Positions 57,239-64,000 of a DNA stretch of 64,000 bases are shown one piece after another (position 1 is the first letter of the stretch; every line of letters starts with the position of its first letter). This stretch comes from Chloranthus sessilifolius (lineage: Eukaryota; Streptophyta; Magnoliopsida; Chloranthales; Chloranthaceae), in the NCBI GenBank assembly GCA_021018995.1, contig CM037588.1, positions 88,076,765-88,140,764 on the forward strand. Direction: 5' to 3'. The position numbers and the translations under genes are program-made. A model generated the notes under the pieces. It was not told the DNA's origin and did not search any database. It worked only from the letters and a program-made list of their open reading frames with translations.

Positions 57239-59652
57239 TGTTACGATATTTTAGATGCTTACTACTAACTTTATTGGAAACAGTGATAAGAATGTGTTAG
57301 TGAGACTGAATCAGAGGTGGATTGAAAATTGTAGAGCAGCAAGTCTACAAATACATAGACCTGTAAGATACAAGGCCTGTTATAGCAAGTTTTAATAAGT
57401 AGCAGTTTGTCCCACAGGGAAAATTGATCTAAAGCTCCAAGGCATCCATCTGTAGTAGGCCCTCCTGATCTGACTACAGATCTGGCAATTCTAAATGGAA
57501 GGGGATTTAAGGTCACTAATATTCAAATCTTAAGGTAACCTAATGCCTAAACTACATAAATTGTTAAGAAGAATGATGGAGTGTGAGAAAATAAATATAA
57601 AAGGGTGAGAAGTAAGCTATTAGGTACAGATCTGATGGGTCTTATAACTCAGACTCAGATCTGCTGCTATAGAAATCCTATCCAATGGCTACATTATCAT
57701 CAAAGAGGAGAAAGGATCCAACTCACCCTTGTGCCATGAACCAATCGCTTATGGCTATAACCTGTCCACTTAAATGGTCACAGACTATCTAAGAGGGGAA
57801 CCACAATCCAGAGATGGGTCAGAACAAGTTTATCATTGTAGGCACTACTTCATCCAGGCTACCAAATCAAGAATTCATAGGAACCTCAACCTCTAAAGTT
57901 ATGTGTGTGGGGCTCGGCCTGCAATGTGCACTGGCCTAGACACACAGAACCAGCAAGAGTTTGAGTACTAGCTTTTAGGCCTAGCTGTTCACTGCTTTAG
58001 AAAGACAGCAATGATCCAGTCACAAGCCTACAATCTCTATAGCTAGATCAGATCTGCCATCTGATGGTGGGTCTACACAGATACAGGGGAGTCTGTCTCT
58101 GCACAATCTCTCAAAAGGCTACATGCACAAGTGCAGAGAAGAAGAATCTGTCTTATATCTGTGGATTGGCCTCACCCTAGGGCTATAACCTATCCACTTG
58201 AATGGTCACAAACTATCCACAGAGGCTATCCTCCTCACAAAGGTCTGAGGTAGAACAAGAAGATTACTGCCACCACCATGTTCACAAGGCAACCAGCACA
58301 GGCTCCCATGGGGATTCAGATTTAGTGGATCCTGTGGTGGGGCATAGGCCTGCAATGTGCCTAACCTGGACACACAGGGTACTTGAATCTAAATAAATCC
58401 TTTAAAAAGAATCCTCCATTGCTTACAATGCAACATAGCAATGGAGGATCTCACGGCAGCAGCCTTGTACAGAACAACCCTCAAAATTCAATCCCATACA
58501 TGTATAAGATCCTATTATAAAATTCCATTAAAACTATTCCAAATAATCATACAAAGGTATAGCCAGCAAGTGCTAGACTACAGAGAGAAGAAAAGGGAAA
58601 AAGAAGCTGCCTAAACCCTAACCATAGCCTATTAGAATTCTACAACTGATTCAAAAAGGAGTACAGAAGTCCCCTAAACCTAAACTAGGCTTAGGCTTAT
58701 ATAGCAGTCAGCTGTGGGAGCATTAGGGTTAGGAAAACCATAATTTTATTCATGCAATCATGGCTCATTTATGTTCCTTGAATGCCTCGAGGTGTGTGCA
58801 CGGAGATTTGAGCATTAGAGTGCGTGCCCTAGTTGCTAGAAGTTCCTAGATTGCCCCTGCAGAAGTGGGGGAAAGTTAAGATCCTAAGCCTCGCTAAGTA
58901 GCAAGGATTTCCTGGTCTTGTCACGTGATAGAATTGGCGTCACGGGGTTGAATTGACTTGAAGTTCTTGTAGTCACTGGATAGATGGTTTGGTAATCGCG
59001 GGATTATGCTTTCCATTTGAATGGCGCGGGAATCGTGCGCGCAGTACATTCCTTTGTGAATCTCGCAGAGATCCTTGTGAAGAAGCAATGTGCATAGGCG
59101 TCTGGATCGCTCGAGCAGTTCCTTGAAGATCTGTATCCCACGGCCACTGTGCGGTAGCTGCGCGCAGGAATGCCTGGAGCTCTCTCTCTTCAGTGAATCG
59201 CGCGAAGATTAAAAGCTCCTTTCTTGAGCTGCGCGAGAGCTTATGACTGATCCTCGCAAGAACTACGTGAAGTCTACTTTCTGGGCTCTTCTATCATTCA
59301 TCTGCGCGAGAACAGTGCGAGCAGTTGGTCTGTTGCCTTTAGAAACCCGCGACAACTGTGCGAACCCTTTTTCTCTGAAAGAATTTAACCCTGCGACATC
59401 TATGCGAGGCTCACTTCTTGGCATTTTTCTGCTTTGTTGTGCCTATGCTGCAGCCAATTCTCTATCTGGGTCCAACCTCCTTTCTCCTGAGGAACTTTTG
59501 GGGCAAACGTAAGCTTCTTGGCATGGTTAGGGCCTTATCTGCAGCTGCTGCTTATTACCTGTAAAATGGGCTTAACCACATTTATTAAATGACTAAGGGT
59601 CTAACAGAGATTAAGTTAAGGGGTGAAAAGTGATACTTTTCAGGTCTTAACA
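57239..59652 (-). repeat. 5' LTR of Athila-B
   Basis: About 2.41 kb, TGTTACGATATTTTAG to ...GGTCTTAACA (plus strand), homologous throughout to 42936-45365. TATA box near 58698-58705. Confidence 0.92.
58995..59400 (-). repeat. GCGCGAG motif cluster in Athila-B 5' LTR
   Basis: Counterpart of 44575-45115 with the same series of TCGCGC / GCGCGAG units; some copies have lost a CpG (for example TCGCTCGAG). Confidence 0.8.
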
Positions 59653-59672
59653 CGCAACTAATAGTTGCGCCA
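59653..59672 (-). repeat. Second half of the palindrome split by Athila-B
   Basis: CGCAACTAATAGTTGCGCCA begins with the target duplication CGCAA and completes the unit started at 42927. Confidence 0.9.
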
Positions 59673-60051
59673 CACTCTGAGCTCCCCCTCCTCAGCCATT
59701 TCGAGACCTAACTTGGGGGACTTACACCCCTTTTGTTTGTTTGCTTCACGCACCCTGTTCATTTAACAACTAAGCATTTATTCTGTTTATTTATATGCAG
59801 GACCGACCTACATCAAGGCATGCAACCCAAGGAGGTCACATTCCAAAGACATTTTGGGCCAATACATCCTGCAGAGAAACGAATTTGATACCAGGCAATC
59901 GGGTAGTAAAATCAAAGCAAGACTATCTCCCAAATAATAATAAATATAAAATTTGTTTCGAAAGTACCTCATCGACCATTCCCCAAATTGTTTAAAATAG
60001 ATCCAAATCAAATTCCAAAAATACTAAGTTTTCCACAAAGAAGCTAAGAGC
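59673..60051. other. Spacer between the two antisense genes of Tat-2
   Basis: Between the gene 1 palindromes and the stop codon of gene 2. It must hold the 3' untranslated part of gene 2. No ORF or repeat stands out. Confidence 0.6.
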
Positions 60052-62511
60052 CTATTCCTGGTTGGAGCCCTTCGACTTCTTATGACGACGAGAAGAACTC
60101 TGGAAAGTCAGCATGTCCCCCACCCTAGACCACGCCTGCAAGATCCTGCTAAGCAAGGAGCACGATTCCTTAGAACGAGCACGCTGCAAAGCACAAACCC
60201 AAGTCAGGAGTCAGGATCAGTTAAAGGGCAAATGATGATTAAAATGAATAAAGAGGAATAGAACAGCAAGGCACTCACCGTCTCGACCTCCCTGAGCTCC
60301 GCCAGATGATGATGGTATGCCGTATACTTCATGGCCAAGTTGAAGTCCTAGATTTATAACAATGCAATATCAAAGGTCAGGACGGCCCTAAAAGCATGTG
60401 TAGAAGGAAAAACTAAAATGAAAGGAAGTTGGGCCATCAAAGGACTTGCCCCTGGGACCACCTCAGGAAGAGGAACGTGAGCCACTTCGGCAGAGAGTCG
60501 TGCCTGTCTATCTACATCAGTGTAGAGGCTCAAGAGGAAGCTATCATCAAGGCGCTGAAAGGTCCAATAGACTACAGAGGGATCACCAACAGGGATACCA
60601 GCGTGAGAAGTCTCCGACCGACCAGCACCCGACGAGCCCTCACCTGAGGGACCCGCACCAGAGGGATCCACCCCTGACATATCAGCCGCACTAGGTTCGC
60701 CTTCACCATCCGAATCATCCCCTAGGGTGAACTGTGAACAAGATAAAGATCCACTTATAGGGGGCAAAAGCCAAATTAAAGTAGAAAGGGAACTAATCCA
60801 AGATAGGACAAATTACCTGACCAAGCAGGCCGCCAAATGCTAGAAAATTGGTGTTGGGAACAAAGTGCGGCAGAATGAACCGATGGGGCAAGCACTCGTA
60901 CTAAAGGTGATAGTCCCCGGGCATGTGAAGGGCATGAAATGGAAGCCCATTATTGAAGAAGGCCGCTGTGAGCTCCTCGATACTACCGACAGGATACCAG
61001 ACATCCGCCGGAGGGTCCACAGGTATGGCATAATGGCCCTAACACTGGTGCACCAGTTGCTCTCCCAAGTAATAAAATTTAGCCCCAGCTCCGTAAAAGA
61101 ACACAACGCGGCGATTATTGAATAAGCGAGAGGCACTTATACCTGCTCGGTCCCAGAAGGGGGAGGCAAGGTACGGATCAGGGAGGATCTGCTCAAGTAA
61201 AAAAAAAAGGAGAGAAACCAAGCAAACAACACCTCAGTCAAAGAAAATTTCCAAGCCAAAAATGAACAAAGGTTAAGAAAAGAGAGGAGATTTGTTACCT
61301 ACTCAGGGACCATCAAATCAAGTTTGGACCGTAGGCCCATTTCCAGGTGCTTTAGGCCCATGCCACGACGTCAGGCCTGATGCCAGTTGCTGAGAAGAGG
61401 ATAGGTGAGCACCTCTGAGAAAAGGAGCGGTCGCTCGGGGTGGAAGTGGTGGTATCCCCATACCTAAAGAGACAGCACATAAAGGCAGGTCAATGGCACA
61501 TAAAAGTCATGCAAAAAAAATAATGTGTGTGTGTTGACAAGGGCAAAGAAATGCAGAATTACCTCCAGGGCGGCCCAAAACCCCACGGCAGACTTCGAGT
61601 CCCCGGTCGTAACCCGAGACAAATTATACATCAACCACGCATACCCTGCTCCTCCCTAGTCATGCCTAGGGACGTCACCCTAATTATCCATCACGCTCAA
61701 TAGGGCCAAGCTGACTTGGCCCCCGCTGGCATTTGTAAAGAGGGTCTTGCCCAGCAGGAGTAGGAGCGTGATGCGAGCTAAGATGGTCGCCCGCTCTGGT
61801 GTGATGTAGAGCACCCTATCTGGCTGACCCAAGTCCAGCAACTCATCAGTAGAAAGAAGGGAGGTCAGCCAAGACTTCTTGACCTCTGTGCCATGGTTCT
61901 GCCCGTGAGGAGGATACGCCCCAATCAGTCGAATAATGTCCTCCCAGCTCGGTACCGCCAGATCAGATATCGTTATCCCCCCAATCCTGATACCGGTAAT
62001 CATGGCCCAATCGACGGGCGTCAACATCATCTCAGCGTACGACATGTGGAATGTCATGGTCTCAGGGTGAAACCTCTCAATCAGGGCCTTCAAATATGCG
62101 ACGTCGACCCTCATAGCGGGACAAGACAGGAACTCCCCAAAGCCCACATGCTCCAACAAAACCTTCACCACGGGGAGGACATAGAGGTAAAACTCATGGA
62201 AGTCGAGCCACCCCCCGCGGAACACAATATTGGGCAGGTCCTGCACCCAGAGAAAATGCACATCAGATCAAAGAAGCAAAAAAGGAGAGAGTGCATAATG
62301 GAAATAAATTGAACCTTTCACTTACCTTGCCCACTATCCCAAAGTTTGAAATGTGAGTATGCTGCTGGTGAAGGAGGCCAACCCGGGCGACCTCACCCTG
62401 CATCTCGAGCCATGGGCCCGCTCTCCGTTCCACCCAGACACACTCCTCCCCCCGCAGGCCACGAATGATCTCGGGTCCCTCCTCGGGAATGTGCTCATCA
62501 CCACCTGACAT
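60052..62511 (-). pseudogene. Antisense gene 2 of Tat-2: eight-exon plant mobile domain (PMD) gene
   Basis: Coding exons on the minus strand are 62511-62326, 62240-61563, 61463-61299, 61188-60817, 60731-60450, 60347-60279 and 60183-60052, about 628 codons. All introns are 85-110 bp and phase 0; six have GT/AG borders (donors such as GTAAGTG) and intron 60449-60348 has a GC donor (GCAAGT). The PMD core is clear: GWLDFHEFYLYVLPVVKVLL, RFHPETMTFHMSYAEMMLTP, DWAMITGIRIG, YAWLMYNLSRV and GFWAALE joined to VWGYHHF. PMD proteins (MAIL1 relatives, retroelement-borne copies) act in plant nuclei on gene and transposon silencing; their biochemistry is unknown. The C-terminus is acidic, then basic (SSRRHKKSKGS). 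Several TAG or TGA codons interrupt exons 3-5, mostly explicable as CAG or CGA originally. The start MSGGD was chosen because it follows a good splice acceptor (62513). Confidence 0.8.
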
Positions 62512-63770
62512 ACTGAGGCAACAAAAGGCAACCACATCTGGTCAAGTACAAAGATACATGTGCAACGAGCTCTTTCAAAAAAAAACAACAAAACGAAAAA
62601 AAAATAATAATAATAATAATAAATGCCTTTGTTTTACATCCAGACAAACGAAAAAAAAAAAGCGTTGTTTCTTCATGTTCACTAAAAAGGAAAAGGGCCC
62701 TTCTTTATGTTTGCTGAAACAAAAAAAGGAGAGGGCCCCTTTTCCTTGCTTTCGAAAATAGAACAAAATGCAAAACACCAAAAAAAAAAAAAGATCTCTT
62801 CCCTGTTAATGAAAAAAAAAAGAGAAAACGAATCTCCTTTTTTTATGTATAAAAAAAAAGGAGCCAAAGTTAAGAAAAAAAAAACAACAAAAACAAAAAA
62901 AACATACAAAAAGAGAGAGCCTTTTTTTCCTTTTTAAGCTCCTAAAATCGGAACCCAAAACAAAAAAAATAAGAAAAAAGGTCCCTTTATGTTAGAAAAA
63001 CCAGAAAGGACGGGGGGACCCTTCCATCATACCCATAAAATAAAAAAAAAAGAGAGAAGGAGAGGGCCAGTACGAAAAATAAGGTAGACGGTTATAATAA
63101 ATCAATATCTTAGTTTAGTTTTCAAACAAAAAAACAAAAAAAAAAATCCCTTTCCTTAAGAGAAACCAGAAATCTTTTCCCTTAATTAAATCATTAGTTC
63201 CTTAATTAATTTTCAAAAAAAAAATAAAAAACCAAAAATCCCCTTTCTCCTAGTTAATGTCCAAAAAATCATCAAAAATACCCAAAATCCTTGCTTTGTG
63301 TGCAAAATAAAAGCAAAAACCAAAAACAAGAAGAAAATCCCTTTCTTATAAAATAAAAAAAAAAAGGGAAGAGAGAATGTGTAAATATATATATTTAGGC
63401 ATCAACAAAAAATCCATAAAACAACAAAAAGAGGGCATTATTCAAAAAAAAAAGCATCAACACATCATCAATAAATATATTCACAACAAAAAATAAACCA
63501 TTATTCATCTAATAATACAGGATCATGATGATATTTACAAGGAAAAGCAAGAAAGATAAAAAAATAGAAAAAAAGAGAAGAGGAGAGATTTTTTTATTAC
63601 CTTATAGAAAAATAGGGGTCTTTGATCTAGCGTGAGCCGGCGATCGATCCACAAGCAAAAGCAACGGCAATGGGGCACGCGTAGAGGCAATGTAAAGGAG
63701 CCCTAGGAGGTAGACAGTTTTCAGTTTCAAAGAGGAAGAGGGGGGGAAATTCGAAATGATGCCCCACAGC
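62512..63770 (-). other. 5' untranslated exon and first intron of antisense gene 2
   Basis: A donor TATAAG/GTAATA at 63601/63600 and an acceptor TTGCCTCAG at 62513 define an intron of about 1.09 kb. It is strongly T-rich on the minus strand, as plant introns are, with an (AAT)n run near 62602-62624 on the plus strand. The untranslated exon would run from about 63750 to 63601. The A-rich small reading frames in this interval are composition artefacts. Confidence 0.62.
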
Positions 63771-63783
63771 CTGAGTTCGAGCT

Positions 63784-63793
63784 GTTTAAATCC
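63784..63793 (-). promoter_or_regulatory. TATA-like box of antisense gene 2
   Basis: GGATTTAAAC on the minus strand lies about 13 bp downstream of the nearest palindrome. It is a weak TATA match; its placement copies gene 1. Confidence 0.42.
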
Positions 63794-63805
63794 CCCTAGC
63801 CAAAC

Positions 63806-63926
63806 CTGGTGCAACTAATAGTTGCACCAGGGAAATGTTTGCCCTCCTTTTGCTTGGTGCAACTATTAGTTGCGCCAGGCTATTTTAAGGCCCATAGTGG
63901 CCTGGCGGAACTAATAGTTGCGCCAG
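63806..63926 (-). repeat. Palindrome cluster upstream of antisense gene 2
   Basis: Three units at 63806, 63854 and 63902, exactly 48 bp apart. The first is perfect, with arms CTGGTGCAACTA and TAGTTGCACCAG, the same as the first unit of gene 1. A CCTGGT half-unit at the next expected place (about 63949) may be a decayed fourth. Confidence 0.9.
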
Positions 63927-64000
63927 GCACTTAGGCCGGGTTCTGGGCCTGGTATGGGTCAGATGGGAAAACCGGTTACCCCACTTTTTGTTGTTTGATT

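Larger units (their letters stand above)
42936..59652 (-). mobile_element. Athila-B: full-length but decayed Athila element
   Basis: About 16.7 kb on the minus strand. LTRs are 57239-59652 (5') and 42936-45365 (3'); target duplication CGCAA is at 42931-42935 and 59653-59657. Internal order is primer site, gag, protease, RT, RNase H, integrase, motif cluster, ORF3, non-coding region, purine tract. It inserted close to the centre of the fourth palindrome in front of Tat-2 antisense gene 1. LTRs differ at scattered sites and by small indels. Confidence 0.93.
14253..64000 (+). mobile_element. Tat-2: giant Tat-lineage (Ogre-like) element, hosting Athila-A and Athila-B
   Basis: On the plus strand it has a 5' LTR (14253-16832), primer site, leader, gag, protease, G-patch, RT, RNase H, a second RNase H and integrase to 27121, then two genes on the opposite strand. 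The second RNase H is the hallmark of the Tat lineage. It is interrupted by Athila-A (28890-41644) and Athila-B (42936-59652). The part beyond 28430 is assigned to Tat-2 because the palindrome of its LTR and leader recurs at 42784-42935, 59653-59672 and 63806-63926. Net length exceeds 20 kb and the 3' LTR is outside the window. Confidence 0.82.

Noticed and set aside
60052..62511. PMD gene as an ordinary host gene
   Set aside because: It has several in-frame stops and a promoter cluster identical to that of the Tat-2 LTR and gene 1, so membership in Tat-2 is the better reading; final proof needs the 3' LTR.
62575..63500. Lys- or Phe-rich ORFs
   Set aside because: Composition artefacts of a T-rich intron; no domain, no conservation signal.
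1..64000. tRNA or rRNA genes
   Set aside because: No cloverleaf with A and B boxes or rRNA-like sequence was recognised; the tRNA-like strings are only primer binding sites.

Overview
The window is plant heterochromatin made almost entirely of nested LTR retrotransposons of two Ty3/gypsy lineages, Athila and Tat (Ogre-like). I see no host gene that clearly stands outside the elements, and no rRNA, tRNA or prokaryotic features. Plant origin follows from Athila-type tRNA-Asp primer sites, a Tat-type second RNase H, plant mobile domain (PMD) and DUF7745-like genes, and U-rich introns. The species cannot be named.

Layout. The oldest layer is Athila-C (+ strand, 5253-14252), which has a gag remnant fused to an integrase remnant, a third ORF and a truncated 3' LTR. 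Tat-1 (- strand, 1-5252, running off the left edge) inserted in its gag. Tat-2 (+ strand, from 14253 to beyond the right edge) inserted in its 3' LTR. Tat-2 carries its LTR, leader, gag, protease, G-patch, RT, two RNase H domains and integrase up to 27121. It then carries two genes on the opposite strand: a DUF7745-like gene (28430-28889 plus 41645-42628) and an eight-exon PMD gene (60052 to about 63750). Athila-A (28890-41644, TSD GAGGG) split the first of these genes. Athila-B (42936-59652, TSD CGCAA) split that gene's promoter. Without these two insertions Tat-2 exceeds 20 kb and its 3' LTR is still not reached.

All coding regions are decayed by stops and frameshifts. Many stops look like CAG to TAG or CGA to TGA, as expected of methylated DNA. 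Athila-A lacks the RT, RNase H and integrase altogether.

The most notable signal is non-coding. Both Tat elements carry clusters of 21-25 bp palindromes, mostly 47-48 bp apart, at matching places: about 280 bp upstream of the LTR TATA box, about 830-840 bp downstream of the primer site, and (Tat-2) directly upstream of the TATA-like boxes of the two antisense genes. The palindrome sequence differs between Tat-1 (GGCGTATATA/TATATACGCC) and Tat-2 (GGCGCAACTA/TAGTTGCGCC), but number, spacing and position are kept. Each Athila element likewise has its own short motif (CGATAGGTT, GCGCGAG or CGAGAGGTT) clustered in the LTR upstream of TATA and again upstream of ORF3. This resembles a set of element-specific binding sites linking each element's promoters, perhaps read by a protein from the accessory gene. 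That last step is inference.
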